From the NCBI GenBank assembly GCA_002483105.1, contig DLHG01000004.1:266581-330580 (forward strand): a DNA stretch of 64,000 nt, given 5' to 3'. The notes under the pieces are model-generated. The model had not been told where the DNA came from. It saw only the letters and a program-made list of their open reading frames with translations, and ran no database searches. Position numbers and translations under genes: made by a program. The stretch's first letter is position 1. Each line of letters begins with the position of its first letter. Below are positions 50,654 to 59,165 of the stretch, in pieces. The stretch comes from Bacteroidetes bacterium UBA7674 (lineage in GTDB: Bacteria > Bacteroidota > Bacteroidia > Chitinophagales > Chitinophagaceae).

Positions 50654-52702
50654 TTATTTCAACTCCAGTTCAGTAACCTCATTGCTCTTTACTATAAAAG
50701 GAATCGTTACTTCCTGGCCGTTTTTGGGATTGGGTACAAACCGTACTTCATACTTTCCGGGTTTCAGATCTAGCTTCTGATCAGCGACCTGCCCTAGTAT
50801 ATCAAATCCCATAAAACGAATAAACCTATCGCCTTGTGGCGCATATAAGCTTACAGTGTTCAGCCTGTTTGTATTAGTGAACTGTACAAATCCCGGTTCC
50901 GGTAATGCAAGTACAGTAACAGCATTCATCTCCAGGTCTACATAGAAATGCGATAATGGTTTTGTGTTAACGGTAATGTGGTAACTACCCGGATCGTAAG
51001 GGCGGTCTATATCACAAGATTGAGTTACATCTGTATTTCCGGAGCGTTGCGCAACCCTTGCCTGGTATTCAGACACGGGCCTGTCGCGATTACCCTCATA
51101 TTCAAAATGCAACGAACCATTATTGATCGTTATGATTACTTTGTTCTTTTTATTGGGTATGATCGTGACGTTCTTCGCCATACCCGCCGATCTGCCAGCA
51201 ATCATTACATTGTATTTCCCCGGTGGTACTTTTTGCGGATCAGGCTTATCGTAGATGTTCACCATTCTATAGAATTTGTGAACAACATCATTAGTCTTTA
51301 CATCCTTGAATAGTATCTGTGGTGTGGTGCTGTAGAACCTTCCTTTACCATTAGTAAAGTAAACTTCTACTGTTGTTTCTTCAGCATCTTCCGTTTCTAC
51401 CTTTGCTACTACGTCCACTATTCTAGGAGGATCATTCTTTGGTGCCGGTTTCGGCACAGGTTTAGGTGCGGGCTTAGGAGTAGGAGCCGGAACAAGTTTT
51501 GGCTTTGGTATTTCTTTAGCTACCGGCTTGGGTGCTTCAACAGGTTTAGGAGTTTCTACAGGCTTTTCCACCGGCTTAGGAGCAGGTACCGGTTCTTCCT
51601 TTATTTCCTTCCATGCTATTCTCTTTATATCTAATTCCTTATAGGTAGGAACGGTAAACAACAATGGAAGTCTACGTGGTTTGCCCACAGTAGCAATACG
51701 TTGCATATCAGTTTTCACGATCGCATTGGGCCACTTTATCTTCCGTATCTCCACTTTAGGGTAAGCCAGCAGCTTATAAGAAGAATGCTTTACCTGTGTA
51801 AGGCTTGTAGCATACACGGGCGATAGTAGTTCTTTTGCACGCGGCGGTTTTACAACAGGTTTTTCTACAGGCTTGGGTACTTCTACAGGTTTCGGTTTTG
51901 CAATCTCAACAGGTTTGGGTACTTCTACAGGTTTCGGTTTTTCTACAGGCTTAGGAATCTCTATGGGTTTTGGTACTTCCATTGGCACTTCTCTTCTACC
52001 GGCCAATGGCTGCATATCACCAATGGTCATTTTAAGCATCGGCTTGTAGGCTTCGACAATGGCATGAACGGTTTTAGGTATATCGCCCTGACTGGTTACC
52101 TGCAGATATTGCCCCATACAAGCGTATGTCATGGCAAGCTCAGCAGAGTTGAATAAACTAATGATATAAGGCTTGAAATATATTTTCCTTTCCAGCAATT
52201 CTCTTACAACCTCACATATATCACCACCACAGCTTTCACCACCATCAGTTATCAGTATCAGGCTGTAAGCATAGTGAACATCATCTACCATATCCTCTAA
52301 TACCGCCTTACTGATAGAATAGGCAATGGGTGTGATGCCGTAAGGTTTTATACTCGCCAGGCGCAAGGACATCTGCACTTCGTTGTTCTTGTTGAAGTTG
52401 ACCTCTTTCCTGGTATCAAAGCAATTTTTCTCTGTTACAGAGTGCTCATGCCCAAAAACACGAAGCCCGAACTCTACATTCGGATTTACCCGATGGACGC
52501 TATCCATCAGCGCCATGATCACATTCTCAGCTGCATTAAAGCGCGTCTTATTGCCCTGCCATTTGTCCACCATACTGGCAGAACCATCCAATAGGATAAG
52601 TATCCGTGCCTTACGCTCGGGAACGGTACTTTGCGCTACTGCACAAACGCTAAAAAGAAAGTATATAAACGGGAAAACAATAAAGCCCCTGGCAAAACGC
52701 AT
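50654..52702 (-). CDS. Exported VWA-domain protein with two PKPVE-type proline tethers
   Basis: A 682-residue exported protein. The signal MRFARGFIVFPFIYFLFSVC...AQ precedes a von Willebrand A domain (about 30-220) with MIDAS residues in LDGSASM, a Thr in PYGITPIAYS and Asp in LITDGGE. Two arrays of PKPVE-type repeats (about 239-287 and 367-424) flank a basic segment. The C-terminal 250 residues are beta-rich. It may sense or bind an envelope partner at a distance; the function is unknown. The ATG at 52702 is chosen because a TAnnTTTG box lies between it and an upstream ATG at 52753. Confidence 0.82.
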   Translation of the reverse strand: MRFARGFIVFPFIYFLFSVCAVAQSTVPERKARILILLDGSASMVDKWQGNKTRFNAAENVIMALMDSVHRVNPNVEFGLRVFGHEHSVTEKNCFDTRKEVNFNKNNEVQMSLRLASIKPYGITPIAYSISKAVLEDMVDDVHYAYSLILITDGGESCGGDICEVVRELLERKIYFKPYIISLFNSAELAMTYACMGQYLQVTSQGDIPKTVHAIVEAYKPMLKMTIGDMQPLAGRREVPMEVPKPIEIPKPVEKPKPVEVPKPVEIAKPKPVEVPKPVEKPVVKPPRAKELLSPVYATSLTQVKHSSYKLLAYPKVEIRKIKWPNAIVKTDMQRIATVGKPRRLPLLFTVPTYKELDIKRIAWKEIKEEPVPAPKPVEKPVETPKPVEAPKPVAKEIPKPKLVPAPTPKPAPKPVPKPAPKNDPPRIVDVVAKVETEDAEETTVEVYFTNGKGRFYSTTPQILFKDVKTNDVVHKFYRMVNIYDKPDPQKVPPGKYNVMIAGRSAGMAKNVTIIPNKKNKVIITINNGSLHFEYEGNRDRPVSEYQARVAQRSGNTDVTQSCDIDRPYDPGSYHITVNTKPLSHFYVDLEMNAVTVLALPEPGFVQFTNTNRLNTVSLYAPQGDRFIRFMGFDILGQVADQKLDLKPGKYEVRFVPNPKNGQEVTIPFIVKSNEVTELELK

Positions 52703-52722
52703 ATCAATTATCACTCTTGCGG

Positions 52723-52730
52723 CAAACCTA
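52723..52730 (-). promoter_or_regulatory. TAnnTTTG (-7) box of the VWA operon
   Basis: TAGGTTTG on the minus strand, ending 20 bases before the ATG at 52702. It lies downstream of the alternative ATG at 52753 and so decides the start. Confidence 0.5.
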
Positions 52731-52863
52731 CATAAATGTGTGTGCTTAACCATAAAAAATTACCCACTAAACATATTGTCACCTATAAATTATATAGATA
52801 AAATCTACTGATATATTGTTTTTCTATTCCCGCAGATATAAAGGTCATGAGGTGCAAAATATG

Positions 52864-52871
52864 TACCTTTG
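52864..52871 (+). promoter_or_regulatory. TAnnTTTG (-7) box of korA
   Basis: TACCTTTG followed by CGCC, a full match. The predicted leader is about 65 bases and contains the direct repeat at 52902-52931. Confidence 0.5.
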
Positions 52872-52901
52872 CGCCCATAACTAAGAGCAGATGCCCCCAG
52901 G

Positions 52902-52931
52902 TTTTTGACTCTTCAATTTTGACTTTTTTGA
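52902..52931. repeat. TTTTGACT direct repeat in the korA leader
   Basis: TTTTTGACT and TTTTGACTTTT are separated by CTTCAA just before the korA start. Period 15 bases. Confidence 0.4.
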
Positions 52932-52940
52932 TATCTTAAT

Positions 52941-54794
52941 ATGTCTATACCTACTAAGGTTATTGATGATGTAGTAATAAAGTTTGCCGGGGATAGTGGT
53001 GATGGTATGCAGTTGACCGGCAGCCAGTTCACCAATAATACCGCTTTAATAGGCAACGATCTGTCCACATTCCCTGATTTCCCTGCGGAGATCCGCGCCC
53101 CTTTAGGTACGGTTCCCGGTGTGAGTGGTTACCAGCTCCACTTTTCCAGCAAGAGAATATTTACTCCCGGTGATAATTGTGATGTGCTGGTAGCAATGAA
53201 TGCAGCCGCATTGAAAGTGAACCTGAAAGAGCTGAAACCAGGTGGTATCATTATAGTAAATACTGATGGGTTCGACAGCAAAAATCTTCGCCTGGCGAAT
53301 TATCCTGAGGGAGTAAATCCAATTGAAGATGGTTCGCTGGAAGGCTTTGAGCTATACAAGATAGATGTGACCAAGCTTACGCGTGAGGCACTGAAGGATA
53401 TACAAATGGGTGTGAAGGAAAAAGACCGTGCAAAAAACATGTTCGTTCTCGGTTTCCTGTATTGGTTGTATAACCGCGATATGCAAAGCACCTTCTCCTT
53501 CCTGCACGATAAGTTTGGCAAGAAACCCGAGATACTGGAAAGCAATATCAAAGCTATACAGGCGGGTTATAATTTTGGAGATACCATTGAAGCATTCACC
53601 AGTCGTTACAAAGTAGAAAAAGCAAAGCTCCCTCCCGGCAACTACAGGGGGATTACCGGCAATACCGCACTTTCTTACGGGCTGATAGCTGCATCGCAGA
53701 CTTCAAGCCTGCCGATATTTTTAGGTACATATCCCATCACTCCCGCTTCAGACATTCTTCATGAACTGGCGAGGCATAAGAATTTTGGCATACGCACCTT
53801 CCAGGCGGAAGATGAGATAGCCGGAATTAGTGCTGCTATTGGTGCTGCCTATGGTGGTAGCCTCGGCATCACTACTACTTCGGGTCCCGGCATGGCACTG
53901 AAAACCGAAGCTATGGGGCTTGCGGTAATGCTGGAAATACCTCTCCTGATCATAAATATTCAACGTGGCGGGCCGTCAACGGGCTTGCCTACCAAGACTG
54001 AACAAAGCGATCTGCTGCAAGCATATTATGGACGTAATGGTGAATGCCCTATGCCAATAGTGTCTGCATCTACACCAAGTGATTGCTTTGAGGCAGCTTA
54101 CGAGGCCGTACGTATTGCCGTACAACATATGACACCGGTAATTCTGCTCAGCGATGGGTATATAGCTAATGGTTCAGAGCCATGGCGCTTTCCGCAAACC
54201 AAAGACCTGAAACCTATTGAGGTCTTCTTTAAGAAAGGCCTGGCTGAAGGGGAAGATAAATATCTCCCTTACCAACGTGATGAAAAACTGGTTCGCCCAT
54301 GGGCTGTACCAGGTACACCGGGACTGGAGCACCGCATAGGCGGATTGGAAAAAGAACTGGTGACGGGTAACGTTTCTTACGACGCTGATAACCACGAAGC
54401 AATGGTGAAGATTCGCCAGGCTAAAGTGGATATGATAGCGCAATATATACCTGAACAAACGCTGGATAGCGGCCCTGAAGAAGGAGACCTGCTGGTATTA
54501 GGCTGGGGTTCTACCTATGGCGCTATTAAAAGTGCTTGCGCTGAATTACAGTTACAAGGCAAATCGGTAGCTCATGCGCACCTGCGCCACATGCGTCCGT
54601 TCCCACGCAACCTGGGAGAGATGCTGAAGAAGTACAAGCAAGTATTGATACCTGAAATAAACAATGGACAATTAATAAAGATCATCCGCGACCAGTTCCT
54701 TATTGATGCCAAAGGATACAACAAGATAAAGGGTGTGCCCATTACCCGTACAGAGTTAGCTAAGGTGATCGGTGATCTACTGAACGAAGTATAA
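52941..54794 (+). CDS. korA: 2-oxoacid:ferredoxin oxidoreductase, fused gamma-alpha subunit (KorA)
   Basis: A 617-residue cytoplasmic subunit of a 2-oxoglutarate (or related 2-oxoacid):ferredoxin oxidoreductase. Residues 1-190 are the gamma domain (IKFAGDSGDGMQLTGSQF). Residues about 225-470 are the pyrimidine-binding domain (GNTALSYGLIAASQ, TYPITPASDILHEL, TTTSGPGMALKTEAMGLAV). The C-terminal domain is transketolase-like (DLLVLGWGSTYGAI ... LRHMRPFPRNL). The beta subunit (TPP-binding, with 4Fe-4S) that normally follows is absent: a terminator and an opposed gene come next. 2-Oxoglutarate specificity is assumed from overall resemblance. Confidence 0.93.
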   Translation: MSIPTKVIDDVVIKFAGDSGDGMQLTGSQFTNNTALIGNDLSTFPDFPAEIRAPLGTVPGVSGYQLHFSSKRIFTPGDNCDVLVAMNAAALKVNLKELKPGGIIIVNTDGFDSKNLRLANYPEGVNPIEDGSLEGFELYKIDVTKLTREALKDIQMGVKEKDRAKNMFVLGFLYWLYNRDMQSTFSFLHDKFGKKPEILESNIKAIQAGYNFGDTIEAFTSRYKVEKAKLPPGNYRGITGNTALSYGLIAASQTSSLPIFLGTYPITPASDILHELARHKNFGIRTFQAEDEIAGISAAIGAAYGGSLGITTTSGPGMALKTEAMGLAVMLEIPLLIINIQRGGPSTGLPTKTEQSDLLQAYYGRNGECPMPIVSASTPSDCFEAAYEAVRIAVQHMTPVILLSDGYIANGSEPWRFPQTKDLKPIEVFFKKGLAEGEDKYLPYQRDEKLVRPWAVPGTPGLEHRIGGLEKELVTGNVSYDADNHEAMVKIRQAKVDMIAQYIPEQTLDSGPEEGDLLVLGWGSTYGAIKSACAELQLQGKSVAHAHLRHMRPFPRNLGEMLKKYKQVLIPEINNGQLIKIIRDQFLIDAKGYNKIKGVPITRTELAKVIGDLLNEV

Positions 54795-54819
54795 TTAAAG
54801 AACACTATATAGAAAACGC

Positions 54820-54849
54820 CCTCCTGCTAAGCCGGGAGGAAGTTTTTGT
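54820..54849 (+). terminator. Probable terminator after korA
   Basis: CCTCC pairs with GGAGG, extended by T-G and G-C pairs, followed by AAGTTTTTG. It shows korA is transcribed alone. Confidence 0.65.
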
Positions 54850-54870
54850 TTTAATGAATATCGTTTGCTC

Positions 54871-55830
54871 TTATTCCATGCTATTCTGCTCAGGAATATC
54901 GGTTTGGTCCACCACATAGAGTGGCCTGTCGCGCACATTATTGTTGATGCGGCTGATATATTCACCTATCACGCCTATTGATAAAAGCTGCACACCACCT
55001 AAGAAAGTAATGCTGATGATAAGTGATGCCCATCCCGGCACGTATTGACCACCAAAGAAATAACTGCACAAGGCATATACAATCAGGATGAAGGAAATAA
55101 TACACACTACGAAACCGATGCGGGTCACCATTTTTAACGGCCAGTCAGAAAAGCCTGTAATGCCATTAGTAGCAAGCCTTAATAGTTTTTTAAACGGGTA
55201 TTTACTCTCACCCGCCATGCGCTCATCGCGGTCGTACATCACATAAGTGCTTTTGTATCCCATCCACGCTATTTGCCCCCGCAGGTATTTATCCTGCTCT
55301 TTCATTTTCTTCAGATGTTCGAGTACGTCCCTGCTAATGAGCCTGAAGTCACCGACATTCTGGGGCATTTCAAAGGATGTGATTTTCGCCAGCAAGCGAT
55401 AAAAGGTAGTAATGGCTTTCAGCCTCAACCAAGGTTCGCCTTTGCGTGTTTTGCGTTTGGCATAGACCACTTTATTGCCATTCAGAAATTCCCGGTACAT
55501 GGCATTAATGAGTTCCGGGGGATCCTGGAGGTCGCCATCTATAGTTACTATTGCATCGCCAACCGCATAATTCATTCCTGCAGTAATAGCCATCTGGTGG
55601 CCGAAATTCCGGGAGAAGCTGATATAGTGCAGTTTAGAATTCCCAGCACAGGCATCCTTTAATTTCAACAAAGTGGTATCCTTACTGCCATCGTTTACAA
55701 GTATGATCTCATGGCTATCAGTTATTCCACTACAGGCTTGTACCAACCGCCTTATCAGCTCAGGAACTATCGCTTCTTCGTTAAAGACAGGCACTACTAT
55801 CGAAAGCGCAACTTTGCTGTTTCTTTCCAT
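54871..55830 (-). CDS. Polyprenyl-phosphate glycosyltransferase, GT2 (DPM1/GtrB-like)
   Basis: A 319-residue inner-membrane glycosyltransferase of family 2. The N-terminal LSIVVPVFNEEAIVPELI and LVNDGSKDTT form the nucleotide-sugar site, and TIDGDLQDPPELI carries the D-x-D metal motif. Two C-terminal TM helices follow an RFLSGESKY-like amphipathic part (MAGESKYPFKKLL). Such enzymes load a sugar on undecaprenyl phosphate at the cytoplasmic face. It overlaps the upstream GT39 gene by at least 50 bases in another frame: no start codon exists between 55830 and the conserved core. An ATG at 55854 is an alternative. Confidence 0.92.
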   Translation of the reverse strand: MERNSKVALSIVVPVFNEEAIVPELIRRLVQACSGITDSHEIILVNDGSKDTTLLKLKDACAGNSKLHYISFSRNFGHQMAITAGMNYAVGDAIVTIDGDLQDPPELINAMYREFLNGNKVVYAKRKTRKGEPWLRLKAITTFYRLLAKITSFEMPQNVGDFRLISRDVLEHLKKMKEQDKYLRGQIAWMGYKSTYVMYDRDERMAGESKYPFKKLLRLATNGITGFSDWPLKMVTRIGFVVCIISFILIVYALCSYFFGGQYVPGWASLIISITFLGGVQLLSIGVIGEYISRINNNVRDRPLYVVDQTDIPEQNSME

Positions 55831-57274
55831 GTATTTGATAAATCGTTGCAGCATTATTTTCGCTCACAACATGTACTTTATAATGTTCTTCAATGCCTTT
55901 CTTCAACCCGTCCTCAAAAACAAGCACTAACTGATCATCGTCAAGACTTCTGAGATCTGCTCTTGTTACCGGGATATTACGCAAATTAGATATTTTTAAG
56001 TACCAATCCAATCCGCTTTGATAACCATCAAACACCACCGACATCCTGGTGGGATAAATATATCCTTCTTTCAGTAATTTTTTTAAAACTATTCCTGCAT
56101 CATCGGCTTTGTTGTCACTACTGGGCGCTCTCAGTACATACTGAAGCATCTCTATGTATGGGTTCACACAAATCAGAGCCAGGAACACATATGGCAATAC
56201 ATTCCTGGTGATATGCAGTTTCCACAATTCATTCTTAATCAATATAAGAGTAATGCAATGGATGAAAATTCCTCCTGAAATAGCCATTAAAGGATACATT
56301 GGCAATACATACCAGAATAACTTTGTTGCTCCCATACTGATCACTATTAGGAAAGACAAACAGGTTATTAATACAAATACACTAATGTCACGAACCAGCC
56401 TTATCTTAGATACCGAACCGAATATTATGCCCAGCACACACAATAAATACCAAGGCGTCAATCCTTGCTCGTCCAAATATCTCACATAATACATTGCATC
56501 ACCCTTATGTCCTTCAATAGTATCCAAAAATCTACCCCCCACTTCATTTTGCATTACCGCTTTGATAAAGCCGGGGTTATACTGCTCTCTAAGTAAATAA
56601 TATCCTACAACAAAAAAAAGGAAAGTAAAAAGGCCTAAATACAGCTGCGGCATTTTTACTAAACTGACTACCTTCTTTTTATAAATAGCATACAATATCA
56701 ATCCCGGGAAAAAAAGTAGTCCTGCAATACCCTTTGTTAAAACTGCACATATAATGAACGTGATAGACAGCCAAAAATATTTCTTCCGGCCCTCCTCAAG
56801 AAAAAGAAAAAAGAACAAAGTATACAAAGTAGTGAATAAGGTTAATGTGCCATCATAATCTGCTGTGCGAATGCCATGTATCGTTACATAGCCGGGAGTT
56901 GTTATTAAAATTATGACAGCAAATATTCCTAACAACGGAGCATTAAATTTCTTAGTAAGAAACCAGTATAAGAACAGGCAAGTGAATATAGCCGATAGCG
57001 CAGTAGGCAGCCTCAAAGCAAGGTCATTAAGTCCAAACACTTTTAACGATAATACTTGCAACCATATAAGCAAGGGGGGCTTTGTGCTCCACATATCCGG
57101 CTCATACTCATAGGTTACGACCAAAGGGTCACCTGTCAGATACATTTCTATTGCACTGTTCGCAAGTCTTCCTTCATCCCACAATTGGATCGCACCATCA
57201 TCCAAATGAGCAAATACAGGTAAGATAATAATGAGCATCACGATGAGATGCCCTATCCAAGGTTTTATAGACAT
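55781..57274 (-). CDS. Glycosyltransferase family 39 (ArnT/PMT-like) membrane protein
   Basis: A 497-residue GT-C enzyme with about eleven TM helices. The first periplasmic loop has LWDEGRLANSAIEM, with the catalytic Asp-Glu typical of GT39, and STKPPLLIWLQVLSLKVFG follows. Members transfer a sugar from a polyprenyl-phosphate donor to lipid A, other glycolipids or proteins on the periplasmic side. The GT2 gene directly downstream would make that donor. The ATG at 57274 gives a clean first TM helix; a longer frame to 57349 would overlap the divergent photolyase start. Confidence 0.88.
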   Translation of the reverse strand: MSIKPWIGHLIVMLIIILPVFAHLDDGAIQLWDEGRLANSAIEMYLTGDPLVVTYEYEPDMWSTKPPLLIWLQVLSLKVFGLNDLALRLPTALSAIFTCLFLYWFLTKKFNAPLLGIFAVIILITTPGYVTIHGIRTADYDGTLTLFTTLYTLFFFLFLEEGRKKYFWLSITFIICAVLTKGIAGLLFFPGLILYAIYKKKVVSLVKMPQLYLGLFTFLFFVVGYYLLREQYNPGFIKAVMQNEVGGRFLDTIEGHKGDAMYYVRYLDEQGLTPWYLLCVLGIIFGSVSKIRLVRDISVFVLITCLSFLIVISMGATKLFWYVLPMYPLMAISGGIFIHCITLILIKNELWKLHITRNVLPYVFLALICVNPYIEMLQYVLRAPSSDNKADDAGIVLKKLLKEGYIYPTRMSVVFDGYQSGLDWYLKISNLRNIPVTRADLRSLDDDQLVLVFEDGLKKGIEEHYKVHVVSENNAATIYQIHGKKQQSCAFDSSACL

Positions 57275-57337
57275 AATAAAATAGGTTAGGTAGAACGGAT
57301 ATACAAATAACTCAATTTTTGTTGATATTATTGCACG

Positions 57338-58657
57338 ATGAAAGCTCAAGGGCTAACTATTTTTTGGTTTCGCCGGGACCTCAGGCTTGCAGACAATGCA
57401 GGGCTGTATTATGCATTATGCTCGGGAAAGCCTGTTCTACCTATCTTCATTTTCGATACAGATATACTGGCTGATCTGCAGAATAAATCAGACAAAAGAG
57501 TCGCTTTCATCAGGGATGCACTCATTATTATCCAAAAAAAGCTGAAAGAGCTAAATAGTAGCTTATACGTGCTACACGGCAAGCCGTTGGATTGCTTTAA
57601 GGAGCTGTCTGAAATTTTTACAATTGAGAGCGTATATACCAACCACGACTATGAACCCTATGCTACGGCGCGTGACAAAAACATAGCGGAATATTTAAAA
57701 GAGCGGCACATTGCGTTCCAGAGCTTTAAAGACCAGGTAATATTTGAGAAAAACGAAGTAGTAAAAGACAACAAAGAGCCTTATACTGTTTACACACCCT
57801 ATAGTAAAAAGTGGAAGGAAAAGCTCAACAGCTTCTATTTAGAGTCATATCCTACGGAGAAGTATTTCACCAATTTCCTTCGTCTCAAACCACGCCGGAT
57901 ACCATCACTGGAAGCGCTTGGATTTGAAAAAACTGCTTATTGGACCGTAGCGCCCAGGCTGAACAAGAATGTACTGGCGGACTACAAAGCCCAACGGGAT
58001 TATCCAGCACTGGACAGCACCACTCACTTAAGTGTTCACTTGCGTTTCGGCACTATTAGTATCCGCAAGCTGGTAAGAGAGGCCAAAGATGAAAGCCCGG
58101 ACTTTATCAACGAACTGATATGGCGGGAGTTCTTCCAAATGATACTTTGGCACTTCCCCCGTGTGGTCAACTCATCATTTAAAGAAGAATACGATAATAT
58201 CGCCTGGCGTAATAACGAAAATGAGTTCGCACTATGGTGTAGTGGTCAGACAGGTTTCCCGATAGTAGACGCGGGAATGAGAGAGCTGAACGAAACAGGC
58301 TATATGCACAATAGGGTTCGGATGATAGTAGCTAGCTTTCTTACTAAAGACCTGCTTATAGACTGGCGGTGGGGAGAAGCATATTTCGCGGAAAAATTAC
58401 TTGACTACGAACTCGCCGCCAACAATGGTAACTGGCAATGGGCAGCAGGATGCGGTTGCGATGCAGCACCTTACTTCCGTGTATTCAATCCGCAGTTGCA
58501 AACAGAGAAATTTGACAAGGAATTAAAGTACATCAGGAAGTGGGTACCTGAGTATGATACGTTGCAATATGCACAACCAATAGTAGATCACGCAGCAGCA
58601 AAAGAACGCTGTATGAAAGCATATAAAGTTGCGTTGGGAAAAGAACAAAAGCCATGA
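57338..58657 (+). CDS. phr: Deoxyribodipyrimidine photolyase
   Basis: A 439-residue flavoprotein that uses blue light to split cyclobutane pyrimidine dimers. The N-terminal TIFWFRRDLRLADNAGLYYAL (in parts FWFRRDLRLADN) is the antenna domain. The FAD domain has FGTISIRKLVREA, ELIWREFFQMILWHFP, the Trp-containing GQTGFPIVDAGMREL, MHNRVRMIVASFL and NNGNWQWAAGCGCDAAPYF. These fit class I CPD photolyases rather than (6-4) enzymes, though cryptochrome-like roles cannot be excluded. It overlaps the DinB-family gene by 4 bases (ATGA). Confidence 0.95.
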   Translation: MKAQGLTIFWFRRDLRLADNAGLYYALCSGKPVLPIFIFDTDILADLQNKSDKRVAFIRDALIIIQKKLKELNSSLYVLHGKPLDCFKELSEIFTIESVYTNHDYEPYATARDKNIAEYLKERHIAFQSFKDQVIFEKNEVVKDNKEPYTVYTPYSKKWKEKLNSFYLESYPTEKYFTNFLRLKPRRIPSLEALGFEKTAYWTVAPRLNKNVLADYKAQRDYPALDSTTHLSVHLRFGTISIRKLVREAKDESPDFINELIWREFFQMILWHFPRVVNSSFKEEYDNIAWRNNENEFALWCSGQTGFPIVDAGMRELNETGYMHNRVRMIVASFLTKDLLIDWRWGEAYFAEKLLDYELAANNGNWQWAAGCGCDAAPYFRVFNPQLQTEKFDKELKYIRKWVPEYDTLQYAQPIVDHAAAKERCMKAYKVALGKEQKP

Positions 58658-59109
58658 ATGAGCTTCTAAAAGAAACCTCAGAAAGACTATTAATGGTAAT
58701 TGGTGAAGCAAAAGACCGATTTAACACTATTTCTGAAAGTGAGTGGTCGGCGAAAACGGCTCCTGAAAAATGGAGCAGGAAAGAAGTGCTGGGCCACTTG
58801 ATAGACAGTGCTGCCAATAATCATCTCCGTTTTGTTCAGGCGCAATTTGCTGAAGATATCTATACAGGCATAGGTTATGAGCAGAATTTTTTTGTCTCTT
58901 CACAGAAATATACTGAAGGAAATACGGCAGAGTTAATATCGCTTTGGTATTCCTACAACCGGCATCTAACTAATGTCATACGCCACATTAACCCCGATAA
59001 ATTAAATATCTCTTGCCATATCGGCTCTTCCGAACCTGTGCTATTTTCATTTGTCATTACTGACTATGTTAGCCACCTGGAACATCACCTGGCGCAGATA
59101 CTGAAGTAA
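58654..59109 (+). CDS. DinB-family protein
   Basis: A 151-residue four-helix-bundle protein of the DinB/YfiT metal-dependent group. It has WSAKTAPEKWSRKEVLGHLIDSAANN, seen in parts as PEKWSRKEV and GHLIDSAANNH, with the first His, and DYVSHLEHHLAQIL with the later His ligands. Relatives include thiol transferases and unknown enzymes; this is not E. coli DNA polymerase IV. It is translationally coupled to the photolyase gene through ATGA, which suggests a shared stress context, but no DNA role is proven. Confidence 0.88.
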   Translation: MNELLKETSERLLMVIGEAKDRFNTISESEWSAKTAPEKWSRKEVLGHLIDSAANNHLRFVQAQFAEDIYTGIGYEQNFFVSSQKYTEGNTAELISLWYSYNRHLTNVIRHINPDKLNISCHIGSSEPVLFSFVITDYVSHLEHHLAQILK

Positions 59110-59165
59110 ATAAATCACCCCTAACGGGTTAACTACCATCCTTTTCTTCTCTTTACTTTAGAAGG

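Noticed and set aside
58654..59109. DinB-family gene read as DNA polymerase IV
   Set aside because: The protein is the 150-residue DinB/YfiT four-helix bundle, not the Y-family polymerase that shares the name in E. coli.
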